A stretch of 64,000 nucleotides of DNA from Hydrangea macrophylla (lineage: Eukaryota; Streptophyta; Magnoliopsida; Cornales; Hydrangeaceae). Positions within the stretch are counted from its first letter, which is position 1. The number at the start of each line of letters is the position of its first letter. The stretch spans positions 57,779,350 to 57,843,349 of the forward strand of contig CM066991.1 of NCBI GenBank assembly GCA_033977485.1, given 5' to 3'. Of this stretch, positions 23,941 to 35,844 are shown piece after piece. Position numbers and translations under genes: made by a program. The notes below the pieces were generated by a model. It saw only the letters and a list, made by a program, of their open reading frames with translations, was not told the DNA's origin and searched no databases.

Positions 23941-25370
23941 CTACGACGAGGTATCGATAGAAATGGGTGAAGAAGTGAAATTTTCTTGTCTTACATCGTT
24001 ATCCATTGTGGGTAGGACAGAGGGCCCTCCTTCTATCTCTTTCAAATATATCCTTCCCTTAAGTTTATGGTTCATGATATAATCATTCTCTAAGAAAATA
24101 GCATTTGTAAAAACAAACACTTTCTGTTCTTTTGCATCATAAAAATACCATCCATAAGTACCCTTTGGATACCCTGCAAAGTTACATACTTCTAATCTAG
24201 TTTTCAATTTGATCATCTTTCTTTTTAGCACATGTGCTAGACACCCCCATATCTAGAAATGTTGTAAGAGGGCTTGCATCTAATCCATATCTCCTGTGTT
24301 GTCATAGGAATGGATTTGCTCGGAACAAGATTTAGTATGTACGCAGCGGTTTCCAAAGCATAACCCAAATAAAAAATGGTAACTCGGAATAACTCATCAT
24401 CAACCTAGTCGTGTCTAAAAGAGTCCAGTTCCTTCTCTCTGCTACACCGTTCTGCTGAGGTGTACCGGGTGCAGTCAATTGTGACAGAATCTCATTCTAT
24501 ACGAGGTGATCAATAAACGCATTAGAGAGGTACTCGCCAACTCGATCAGTTTGAATGGCCTTAATATGTGTGCCCAATTGCTTCTCTACTTCAACCCTAA
24601 ACTCTTTGAACTTTTCAAAGGCTTCAGACTTGCGCTGCATTAGGTACACATATCCATACCTAGAGTGGTCATTAGTAAATGTGATGAAATACTTATAACC
24701 ACCCTTTGTTGTAATATTTATTGGTCCACACACATTAGTATGAACTAATTCCAACAATGTATTGGACCTATTGCCCTTTGCAAGAAAGGGCATTTTGGTC
24801 ATCTTACCCTCTAAACAAGACTCACAGTTTTCCATTGGTTCAAGAACCAAATCACCTAAGATCCCTTCTTTGACTAGTCTGCCAATCCTATTTAGATTGA
24901 TATGACCAAGCCTCATATGCCAAAGCCTTGTTGAATTAGTGGAAGTTTCCTTTCTTTTAGATGGTAGAGTTACCACTGAGTTATTTAGTTCCAGATTAGA
25001 ATCATTAGAAATATTCGGAGTGATCACATATAACTCATTAGTTTTAACACCAGAACATATAAAAGAACCATTTCTTTTAATGACCACTTTAGTTCCAATA
25101 TAAAAAGGATAACCTTTATTCGATAAATCAGAAACTGAAATTAAATTACATCTCATTAAAGGGACGTAAATTACATCTAATAAAACTAAAGTCATATTGT
25201 CCACAAATTCTAAAACTACCACTTCTATAGCAATCGCGAAATTGGTTGCGCTAGATCCCAGAGTCAGCAAGAAAGGGCATTTCGTACCAGAATCAATGCA
25301 CCAAGTGTTTGAAGTATCCATTATAAGACTTACTTCAATCACATGTGATTCGATCATACCTTGAACTCTT
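23941..25370 (-). pseudogene. Copia A protease / integrase remnants
   Basis: 24497-25357 on the minus strand begins near the protease (T-W-C-I-D-S-G) and then jumps to sequence after the active site, indicating a deletion. It continues with GAG-pre-integrase (LWHMRLGHINLNRIGRL, CESCLEGKMTK) and the integrase core. The first catalytic Asp is replaced (L-V-H-T-N-V-C-G-P) while the second is kept (Q-T-D-R-V-G-E-Y). The frame stops at HLV before the Glu motif. 23941-24231 carries the later V-F-T-N-A-I-F-L-E-N-D-Y motif. Confidence 0.85.
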
Positions 25371-25374
25371 GTAG

Positions 25375-26195
25375 CTAAGAATTACGGACAGTTCCTCTTC
25401 CAGTGGCCCTTTCTCGGAAACACTTTTCTTTACCTTGGCCACCCACCTTTCCGCTACCCTTACCTTTTCCCTTGGATTTCGCAATCTTTGCGACCGGTCC
25501 AACACTTGGACCACCAGTGCCAGCCTTCTTCTTCCCTTGCTTACCTTTCGGCATAAATCGGGAGGAGGAAGAGCTTTTTTCAACGTTCAGAACATTGCCC
25601 CCATGTTTGATCACCCCTTCCGCTGCCAGTACAGAAATCATTAATTCGGCCATTGAGAAATTCATTTTATTCATGTTATAGTTAAGTTTAAATTGAGCGA
25701 ATGATGGTGACATTGAATTGAGGGTCATATCAGCTTGGGTCTGCGTATCAGGGTCTCTAGATCGTTTAAATAACCAATCATTTTTAAAACATGTTCTTTG
25801 ACTGAAGTCCCATCCGACATCTTCGCACTTATTATCTTTTGCATAATAACCTGTCTAGCAAGTCTGCCATGTTCCCCAAACATTTCTTTAAGGCTCTTGA
25901 TAATGGCAATGGCAGAGTCATTCGATTGGAATTGGTGTTGCAACACACTAGGCATAGAGGCCAAAATGTAGTAATGGGCCATTACATTCAATTTCTTCCG
26001 TATATCGAACTCACGTCTAGCAGCTGCCGAAGCATTTACAGCGTGTTCTTCGGGGCATGGGGTGGCGAGGACATATATGTGATCCTCCGTAGTTAAAACG
26101 ATGTCTATGTTATGTTTCCATTTTGTGTAGTGATTTCCAGTTAACTTGTTCTGAGTAATTATATTGGCAAGTGGACTAAATACAGATCCAGACAT
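25375..26195 (-). pseudogene. Copia A gag remnant
   Basis: Minus-strand UBN2 Gag from Met 26195 (MSGSVFSPLANIITQNKL), with WKHNIDIVLTTEDHIYVL and HYYILASMPSVLQHQFQSND. The first piece (25725-26195) ends after E-T-L-I-R, where a short deletion shifts frame. The second piece (25375-25728) continues with the N-Y-N-M-N-K-M-N-F-S block and a basic K/G-rich tail. The zinc knuckle is destroyed by a small deletion after K-C-F. It is closely related to the Copia C gag, with the same start and spacing. Confidence 0.87.
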
Positions 26196-28192
26196 TATGA
26201 TTACTGAAAAATCAAACAGACAAAATAAATAAGGATATCAGAATTTTACTATTTGAAATAAAATAATCCTTAAAACTCTTATTTTAAACAACGTCGCTGG
26301 AATATCGAAATGAAAGAATAAAGCCTCCGTGGGGTGGTCAATATTCAATCTTTTGATTAATCATGACTTGTTCGCTATGCAACCCTTGCAAAATAAGTTA
26401 TGACTTCCGAACATATTTGATCTCTAAGTTTATGAATAATGCCCTGTGTGGGATCCCTTATCCATAGCTTCGCTAGTGTGTACCATTAACTAGGATCCAA
26501 TCACAACTGCCTCAAGTAGTACCTCTATGTGGTGGTCACCCTCTAACTCGTCTGATTGATCCTATCCGTAGGAAGTTCACATCTAGTAACCAATGAGTAG
26601 TGTACCCTCTGTATGGAATGAACACCCCTGGCGAGATGACATCACCCCTGGCGAGGTAACACAAAATGCACTACTCATCTTACAGTGAACCATCAATGGA
26701 AGATCGTGGGAGTTATAATAATAAGTCCCTCTCCCACTAGATTTAATAAATAAGGATTTTGCTTTTAGAAAAAATGTTTCTACTCATTGCCCATAGACAT
26801 CCAATGTCTACTAATGAGTTAAAACGATTTTTGAATTTTACTTTAAAACATTGTTTTACGTACATGCAAGTAGTAACAATATGTAACATGACAATCACAA
26901 CTAAGCACATAAAATAAAAACTAAAATTGAAATAAAAGCATCCAAACGATGCCTCTATCTCCCATGGCTCTATGTCCATAGAACCTCCTTCTCGGTTTGG
27001 TTGTCTCCGGCTCCATCTTCATGGACAACGGCTTGCTCCTCCATCTTCATGGATTTTCTAATTCTATTACATGGGTCTTATGCTTCTTTTGAAGCTTACA
27101 ATTTATCTAGAAATAGAAAATAGCAATAAATATAAAAAGGCTAGGAAAACTGGTGCGACTGTCCTATTCACAGGATTGGAGTCGCAGAGCCCTTTAGACA
27201 TGCCTTAAAACTAAACCGTAATTTAAAACAATCAACAATCTCAAACATTTATATACAATACTTGGTGCCATAGGAGATAGTGGACTAATCTTGCTACAAA
27301 AAGGGTTAGTTGTACACACAACCACATATATATATATATGTGTATAACCATTGGAATCCCTAATTGACTTTCATATTCCATGAACTCTTCATAGAAGTAA
27401 TTACTCTCTCTGTCCCATATTAAGAGTCCTTGATGTCATTTTTTGATGTCCCATTTTAAGAGTCCTCTTTGAAAAGTCAAAGTACTTTAATACACACTTT
27501 CTAAATTTGTCCTTTACTATATCCAACTCTTCCCTCTGTTTTTTTAATATGACACTATAATTTTGAATTTCAAAAAGGGCAATATTGGAAAGTTAAAAAT
27601 CTCACTAAAATCAAGGTTGTCCCCTTAATAAGTTGGAATTCCCAAAAGAGACTATTAATATGGGATGGAGGGAGTATAACTTAAAACAGCATCTCTGGTT
27701 CTCTGTCAGACTTCAATCGATTGGAAAAGATTCAATCGATCGAACTCTCGATCAATTGAAAAAAGTTCAATCGATTGAACTCAAACTTTCACAAACTAAT
27801 TTAAAATAATAAAAAAAAAACTCAGAACAATATAAAATAGTAAGTAGATAATTTTAAAACTTTTAAACTGTGAAAAGAAGATCTGGATAGAGAATCAGTT
27901 TCAATCGATCGAACAGACATCAATCGATCGAAAAAAACAATGTTCGATCAATCGAACTAAGTTCGATCGCTTGAAAACAACATTGTTTCGATCGATCGAA
28001 ACGCTTTCAATCTATCGAAACACTTTCGATCGATTGAAACTACCATGCATCCAATGCAATCACAGATTTATTTGATGCTACGAAAACACTGCAGAAATAG
28101 ATCTGTGATGATTTAGTTTTAAAAAAAAGTTCTAAAACATCATGCAAATTAATCTAGAGTTCAAAACGCATCTATAGATCCAAATAAGCATG
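26196..28192 (-). other. Copia A leader with palindrome array, hairpin and MITE
   Basis: Non-coding leader. It holds a stem TGCGACT...AGTCGCA at 27154-27186, the Stowaway MITE at 27404-27674, and about ten ATCGAT-core palindromes of the CGATCGATCG / CAATCGAT type at 27712-28040. Its general order matches the leaders of Copia C and D. Confidence 0.8.
27404..27674. mobile_element. Stowaway-type MITE
   Basis: A 271-bp element with terminal inverted repeats starting CTCTCTCTGTCCCATATTAA on the left and the complement of CTCCCTCCATCCCATATTAA on the right, flanked by TA (27402-27403 and 27675-27676). The CTCCCTCCGTCCCA terminus and TA target are diagnostic of Stowaway (Tc1/mariner-derived) MITEs. 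No coding capacity. Confidence 0.93.
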
Positions 28193-28204
28193 GCTCTGAT
28201 ACCA
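28193..28204 (-). other. Copia A primer-binding site (tRNA-iMet)
   Basis: GCTCTGATACCA on the plus strand, two bases inside the 5' LTR, as in Copia C. Confidence 0.9.
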
Positions 28205-28206
28205 AT

Positions 28207-29703
28207 TAATAGGAAAATAGGTTTCAAAAACACATTTAACGTGTAGTGGAAAAATAAAGTTTAAAAAAAACTTTTTGGTATGCCCGGATCTACTACTTAT
28301 CAATTCCATAGATGCGTATAACATGAGGGAGAAGAGTTTATACCTAACGGTCTTGAATCCAATTCTGATTCTCTTCTTCCTAGATGGTGTAACAGCCTCC
28401 ACTAGATGGTCTTCACTCTTATGCCTCCTTTGAACACTTTCGGAGATGCTAGAGATGGCGGGATCTCTAATAGGGATGATAGAGAAGGTTTGAGGAAACC
28501 TAAAATAGTTTCTGCAGCTGTCGGAGTGAAAAAATGTAGATTAAAATAATTCTTCACTCAGCTGCCCTATTTACAGATTCCCAAACTGACTTTCACGTTC
28601 AATCGATCAAAGTTGTTTTGATTGATTGAAGACTTCCGATCGATCGAACCTATCTTGATTTCAATTGATCAAAACTCCTTCGATCGATCGAACCTGTCTT
28701 GACAAGATCCTCATGTGCCTTTCCAAGCATCCTGGTGGAGCTAAGAGTGGGACCTCCGAGGCTCTTTATTGTTAGCTCAGACCAGTTATTAATTTCCATG
28801 ACCAAACTCCTTGATCAACAAATTAACCAACTAATCAGTTAACGTTTACTCCACTATAAAACGATAACTAAACTCTAACGCAAAAGAACAAATCCAAAGC
28901 GATGTCTAGACTTGTATGGTGTACTAATGTCCCTCTACCGTCAGCATTCATAATCGATCATATTCAAGTAGTCGGATAAACTATTACTGTCAACCTAAAT
29001 AATGATTACATCTTCCATTCCTTGAGTCCCATTCACCCCTCATGATTACCAAACATGTTGATAACTCTTATCAATAAGACTGCAGTTCTCAATAATCAAC
29101 TTGGTGACATTCTTAAGGGAATGCTTACTCTTTATCAGAGGGTAGGGTCTATCTTGACAATATATGTTCACAACCCTATGAACATGACATACCCAAGATA
29201 CCCAGGTATTGATCTTTAAGACCTCACTGATTGGTAAGTCAAAGTTGCCATATCCACAGTTTGTGTCCATAATTGTCTCAAGATTAAGAACACGTACCTT
29301 ATACAAGTTATGAGTTCCTATTGACTATTGACAATCTTATGTGTCAATATGGAAGCTCAGGTCCGTCAATACACTATAAGCACTAGCCATATTAACTAAG
29401 AGTTATACTCTAGTGATTAAGATTCATCACTCTATCCCATGGTAGATAATCATGCTACAGTGTACACCTGATGAGATATCCAATCTCATCATCCACTGTG
29501 ACAAATTCTAAGTATGAAAGAATAGTAATTCGTATCTCACTTGTATGTATCTCATACATATACGAATTACTTACTATGATACTTAAGGATCAACAATCAT
29601 CCTATGAAAGAAACATACATAATGAAATGTAAAGCTAATATCCATATATTAAAATTCCAATGTCTCATACATAAAGTAATGGTTTGAGGGCACAAACCCA
29701 ACA
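28207..29703 (-). repeat. Copia A 5' LTR
   Basis: 1497 bp, partner of 20803-22301. The TATA box of the 3' LTR is changed here (TATTTACA on the plus strand near 28568-28575), which would weaken the promoter that drives the full-length RNA. The upstream palindrome array at 28600-28700 is partly decayed. Confidence 0.9.
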
Positions 29704-29708
29704 CTTAT

Positions 29709-31184
29709 ACCATCTCATCAAGTCACAATGACTTCTCATAAGCACTTCCAACGTTTGTCTCATCACAACCACATATGTCTATTGAGATATCACAATCTCA
29801 CGAGAAAAATAAATCGTCAAGCTCTGAAGGAAAATAAATTCTCAAAGCCCCCATCTTAATCCCATCTTAATCCGATTGAAGACTCAAACCAAATCCAGCA
29901 CTACATCGAAGCATTTCGATAAGTAAGAACATTAATACCTGAGTAGAACATAATAAACAGTCAAACCTAACATTAAATCTCATCACGATGTCATAACGTC
30001 ATCCCATGTATCATTTCATCGTACTTATCACATATACTTTTCGAAACTCCAAAGGTTTATTCCAATCTCCAAAACAAAGGAAATAACTCATTTTCCATTC
30101 GCCTATCTTTCTTTTCGACCAAAAGTCACTGACAATACGTCTTAACTGGTTATCAATCATACACGATTCTTCATCCCGAAGTGAACCAAAACTGAGTACC
30201 ATCATACATACATATCCCGTCGATAAGCCAATGTATCAACCAACTATTTCATATACTTATAGATTCAATCTCTTATCCTGCTAATCGTGACATACTTATA
30301 GAACGATAACATGTTTCAAACATCACTTATTCCCTATCAAATTCAAATCCTCCTTTCCTAGAAATCCATATAACGGCAACATCAGTTTGAATGACCATCA
30401 CGTAGTCGGTCGTGCATCGCAATAATATCCTCTCTCTACCTCTACAAATTCTTATCCTTTCGTGTTGGTTCAATTAACCTCATACTATACTTCTATCTTT
30501 TCATGCCTCGTAAGGTATCAATCATGTTCTCCATTGAAAATTTTACACCACTTTACTCGTTCGAGACTACCTAATGTCCTGAATCCCCCTCAGTGAGGTC
30601 AAACACACCTGTCATTTATCTCTTAGATTTGTAATCCAACTACCATCGATTAGCATAGAAGATTACATTTTACAATTTTGATTTAAAACTTTCAACGAAA
30701 TCAAATACATTTCTCATTTATGTTTTAAAACAAACTATTTTGAAATCTCATACAACACTTCATCTTTTTCTCAGCACAACTACCCCAACGTCCATCGTAA
30801 CAGATAATATTGTAAATCAAAATTGACTTAGACAATCATACACGTACCACAGAGTTCATCAAAACATATTCCCATGCTCAAAGCATACCTTGCTCCTGTC
30901 TCAAATCTTTGACCATTCACAATCCATTCTATTCACATAGTGTACACACACCCTGAGTCAATTACTTTTCTGTCGAAGATCTCAACTGCAATGTAATCCA
31001 TTGTCCTCTCATCCCTACTCGTACACTATCCTTTAGTCTATCAGTCCAAGTAGATCTACTACCCTTTACGTAGTTATACAACTCCATAAGTCTCTGGTGT
31101 TTCACTTCCACCTTTACACAAGCCCATACCAATCACTCTCCTCTATCTCAACTCTTACTAAGTTCCTGCTAACCCTTTACACTA
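29709..31184. other. Non-coding remnant, probably decayed interior of element X
   Basis: No supported gene and no long open frame on either strand. With 20764-20802 it forms the sequence interrupted by Copia A, so it is likely the eroded pol end of the minus-strand element whose LTR is X. This is inference from position; no protein motif was recognised. Confidence 0.45.
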
Positions 31185-32589
31185 TGTAGCACCCAGAATT
31201 TTCTAGAAATTTCACGTAGGATTAGAAGTGATGACATCACCATGTTAACGGTTACAGAAGGTCCAATAGAATTTCTTTAACTAGGAACCTTTGGATAGGG
31301 TCCATAATAACCGTCTTGACAACTATAATATCATTTCTAACCTAGTAATTATTAGAATAGTCGTAACCTTGACATTATGATTTCATTAAGGATTTATACA
31401 CGGACTGTTATATTTATAGGCACGTGCACTGCCCTGTAAGCTTATACTTTTGCGTCTATATTTTCACAGCTTTGTGCTTAACCCGTGAGTGGGACCCACA
31501 CTGTACTTAGGAACCAAGTGGATCCCACCCTGATGATCTACCCTTGGACACACACAACATACACATGCACGTATTTGGTGGTACAACTATTGCACACAAC
31601 CAAACCCCCCTCACCTTTTTCTATAAATACACACTCCCTCACCCACATTACACCCTCATCCACCCCTCCTAATCTGTCCATTACAGATTACTTAGAGAGA
31701 GAGACCCTGAGAGTGTTAAAGAGAGAGAGCTGATAGTACACTCTCCAACATAACACATATTTTCCTCACTGTCCATATCCTCTCTTCTCACTCTCAGTAC
31801 ACAACTACACACCCTCTCTTTCCATTTTCTACATACACACTATCACACAGAGAAGCATAGAAGAAGGAGAAGCAGAACGAAGAAGAAGGAGGAAGAAAAA
31901 GTTGATTAGAGGAGTTAGAGAGGAGCCGAGACCCCCTGAGGTAAACTCAACCACCCCCTTTTCATTTTGGATCTCTGCATGTCATCTAGGAGCACCTAGG
32001 ATCACATGCACGGCCCCAAGCAAAGCTTAAGGCTCACTGTGAGCTCCGGCGGCCATTGAAGGTCCATAAGGGAGCTTGATTTTTGAAACTGAGATCTAGT
32101 CCCTTTTTATTGCACCAAACAGACCCACATGATCCCAGTTAGACCCCATTGAAGCAGCTTTTTGTTGGGATCAAGTTTGAATAGCCATGCAGGCCATTAT
32201 TCTTTATTTTGGCCAAAAGAATAATGGCCTGGTAGGAGACCCAAACGAATGAACCCATTATCCAGCTTCTAGTATGTGATAGAGGGGCTAATTTCGGTTA
32301 GTTCGACATTGGGTTTAGGGATTTTCATGGAGAGGTGAAGAAGTTATGGCCATTAGAAGTTTTCCGGCGAAATCGCGGGTCACCGGCAGCGTCGGGGTCG
32401 CCGGAGAAGAAGGTAAAACCCAATTTGGTTTCGGGTTATGACACCCAGGTTAGGGTTGGGTAAGGGGCGGGTTAGGATGTGTGTATAGATGGGTCAGGGT
32501 TTGGGTTTGGGTTTGGGTTTGGGTTTGGGTTTGGGTTTGGGTTTGGGTTTGGGTTTGGGTTTGGGTTTGGGTTTGGGCTGGGTTAAATT
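31185..32589 (+). repeat. LTR Y (chromovirus-type), truncated by Copia D
   Basis: Starts TGTAGCACCCAGAATTTTC, a typical start for plant chromovirus LTRs. A TATA box (CTATAAATAC) lies at 31621-31630, followed by a CT-rich transcribed region and a splice-donor-like CTGAG/GTAAAC near 31936-31944. The GGGTTT array is near its right limit, where Copia D entered. The partner LTR is not in the window. No ATCGAT palindrome array is seen. Confidence 0.6.
32497..32577. repeat. (GGGTTT) hexamer array
   Basis: 81 bp of perfect GGGTTT repeats, about 13.5 units. It resembles plant telomere DNA but lacks the A of TTTAGGG throughout. Confidence 0.95.
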
Positions 32590-34046
32590 TGTTGGGAATA
32601 TGCCCTCAAACCAGTTAGTTGGATAATGGAATATCATAATGCATTTATACATGTTAGTTCATGAGATGAATATTAGACTAGAATCCTTAAACAACATTGT
32701 ATGTGGTTCATTTGTGTATGTGATTACACATGTGAGATATGAATCACAAATCCTTGTTGTTTCAAATAAGTCACAGTGGATGATAAGTCTGGATAACTTA
32801 TCAGGTATACACTGTAGCATGATTAACGTCTACGGGGTAGAATGATGAATCTCATTCATAAGAGTCTTTGACTCTTGGTTAATATGCTAGTGCACTCGGT
32901 GCATTGACAGACCTGAGTTAAACCTATTGACACCTAAACGTTGTCACCGTCAATAGGAACTCAAAACTTGTATAGGGATACATGTCCTCAATCCTGAGAC
33001 AGTTATGGACGCAAGTTGTATGCTTGGTTGCTTTGACTTACCAATCAGTGAGGTCTTGCAAGATCAACACCTGGGTATCTTGGGTAATCAAGAATGCAAC
33101 GTTGGGAACAATATTGTCAAGATGGAATTCTACCCTCTTCTATAAAATGAAGAGTAAGTATTCCCTCAAGAATGTCACTAGGAGTGATTACTAAGCATAG
33201 TGAATGATACTCGAGGAATATAAGATGTACTATCTATTGGGTCGACAGTATCTTGAAACATACATCCCAATGATAGATACGAATACTGCCTGGTAGAGGG
33301 GCATCCGTATCATATTATACAAGTCTAGCAATCGCTTATGTATGTGTGATTATGTTTGTATGCACTGGAGTGCAATTATCATTTTATAGTGGCATTAATG
33401 ATAATTGATTAGTTATTGATTCCTTAGTCAAGAGTAGTGACTAGATGGGATAATAATTCATCGGAGCCAGTAATTAAGAACCTAGGAGGTCCCACTCTTA
33501 GCTTCGCTAGTATGCTTGGAAAGGCAAATGAGAATGCTGTCAAGACTGGTTCGATCGATCGAAGTTGTTTTGATCGATTGAAGTCTAGACAGGTTCGATC
33601 GATCGAACGTTGTTCGATTGATCGAAAGTTCGATCGATCGAAGTAGCTTCGATCGATTAAAAGTAAGGTCGGTTCTGGGAATCTATAAATAGGGCAGCTA
33701 CGTCCAGAAATCAAGGTTCATCATTTTTAACGTACCAGTTGCTGCAGAACCGGTTTAGAGTTCCCAAACCTTCCCTATTCTCACTATTAGGGTTCCCACC
33801 AACCCTAGCCACTCTGGGAGCATTCAAGGAGACATAAGGGTGAAGATCTCTTAGAGGTTGCTGCTGCACATTGAAGGAGAACGACTAAATCAGAATTGGG
33901 TTCAAGACCATAAGGTAATGCACCTATCCCCTCTCCTGTACGCATCTATAGAGTTAACGAGTAGTAGATCCAGGAAACCAATAAAAGTTTTGAACTTTGT
34001 TTTTCCGCCACGCATTTAAAACTGTTTTAAACCTGTTTTTCCTACA
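32590..34046 (+). repeat. Copia D 5' LTR
   Basis: 1457 bp with TG...CA ends, homologous in layout to Copia A and C LTRs (shared start TGTTGGG and GCCCTCAAACC). TATA box TATAAATA at 33684-33691. Six 14-bp palindromes of the TTCGATCGATCGAA type are packed at 33549-33660, ending about 25 bp upstream of the TATA box. Confidence 0.92.
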
Positions 34047-34048
34047 AT

Positions 34049-34060
34049 TGGTATCAGAGC
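34049..34060 (+). other. Copia D primer-binding site (tRNA-iMet)
   Basis: TGGTATCAGAGC, two bases after the LTR end. Confidence 0.93.
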
Positions 34061-35844
34061 CTCGCTTGTTTGGATCTATAGATGCGTTTTTTGGAACACT
34101 AGTTTTGATTTGCATGTTGATTTGAGAACTGTTTTCGAAACTGTATCATCACAAATCTGATTCTGCAGTGTTATCGCAGCAGAACACAAATCTGTGATTG
34201 CACAGGATGCAAGGTGGGTTCGATCGATTGAAGTAATTTTGATCGATCGAACATTATCTGTTCTCAAGCGATCAAACTATTTTTGAACGATCGAACTTTG
34301 GTTCTGTTCGATCAATCGAATGGTGTTAGATCGATCGAGACTGCTTTTCTGTCCAGGTTTTCAGTTTATAGATTTAAAGGTTTTAAAAATATTTACTTTA
34401 AAATTTTATTTATGCTGTAAGTTTTTCAAAACGTTCTGCGAAACTGAAAGTTCAATCGATTGAACTATGTTCAATCGATCGAAGGTTCAATCGATCGAAC
34501 TTTTTCGATAGATCAAAGTGTGACAGAGAACTGTGGTGCTATTTTAAGTTCTAATTCAGTATGTAAAGAGTTTATATACTGTGTGAATCAATTAGGGGTT
34601 CCAATGGTACATACATTTGTTATATATGTGTAGTTGTGCCTGCAACTAACCCTTTTGCAGCAAGCTTAGTCCGCTATCTCCCATGGCACCAAGACTTTTA
34701 AATTTTGTATTTAATTGTTTGAGATTGGTGAATGATGTATTTAATTGTTGGTTTGGATTTAAGGCTTATGTAAAGGGCGCTGCGACTTCAATTCTATGAA
34801 AAGGAAAGTCGCACCGGTTTTCCTAGCCTTTTATTTTATTGTTGTTTCTATTTCTAGATAAATTGTAAGCTTCGAGAGAAGTATAGGACCAATGTAATAG
34901 AATTAGAAAATCCATGAAGATGGAGGAGCAAGCCATTGTCCATGAAGATGGAGTCGGACGCAATCAAACCAAGAAGAAGGTTCTATGGAGATAGAGCCAT
35001 GGGAGATAGAGGCATTGTTGAATGCTTTTATTTCATTTTAGTTTTTGTTTTATGTGCTTAGTTGTGATTGGAATTTTATATATTGTTACTACTTGCATGC
35101 ACGTAAAACAAGTTTTCTAAAATAAAAATTCAAAACCTTTTTTTCAACACATTAGTAAACACTTAATGTTTATGGGCAATATGAAGAAACGCTTTTTTTT
35201 ATTGAAAAATTCCTATTAGTTCATTGTAAGTATGAGAAATACTCTGTGTCACTCATTTATGAGTGATCATTCCATACGGAGGGTATTTCTTATTGATTAC
35301 TAGATATGAACTTCTTATAAAAATCTAGTGGGAGAGAGACTTATTTTATAACTCCCACGGTCTTCCATAAACGTTTCATTGTAAGGTGGGTAGTATATTC
35401 TATGTCACCCAGCCATGGGTGATCATTCCATACGGAGGATAGACTATTCATTGGTTACTAGGTATGAACTTCCTTTGGATAGAATCAATGAGACGCGTTA
35501 GAGGGTGACCACTACACTGAGGCACTACTTGAGGCGGTTGTCATTGGATTCTAGTTAATGGTAAACACTAGCTAAGCTATGGGTAAGGGATTCCACACGG
35601 AGCATTATCCAGAAACTTAGAGACCAAAAGTTCAGGAGTCATGAATTGTTGCATGACATTCATGATGGGTTTCCCAATCAGGCTATGAGGTTATGATTGC
35701 CACACGGAGACTTAATTTCATAGGCTTGACATCCTGAAGACAATTAATGAGTTGGTTAAGGGAATTCCAATGTATCATATAAATTGTCATATTCATGATT
35801 TCTGTATTGTAATTCTGTTACATTATTTGTATTTCAGATTCATA
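34061..35844 (+). other. Copia D leader with palindrome array and hairpin
   Basis: About 1.8 kb of leader without a gene. ATCGAT-core palindromes occur at 34218-34345 and 34450-34520. A perfect 8-bp stem TGCGACTT/AAGTCGCA with a 17-base loop lies at 34781-34813. A later block (35220-35720) repeatedly uses motifs such as GATCATTCCATACGGA. Confidence 0.8.

Larger units (their letters stand above)
20803..29703 (-). mobile_element. Copia A: degenerate Ty1/Copia LTR retrotransposon
   Basis: 8901-bp minus-strand element of the same LTR superfamily as Copia C and D. The 3' LTR is 20803-22301, coding remnants 22302-26195, the leader 26196-28192, the primer site 28193-28204 and the 5' LTR 28207-29703. 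The flanking pentamers are CCTAT (20798-20802) and CTTAT (29704-29708), one mismatch apart, consistent with an aged target duplication. A Stowaway MITE lies in its leader. All coding domains are broken. It is inserted in the interior remnant of X, next to the X LTR. Confidence 0.88.
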
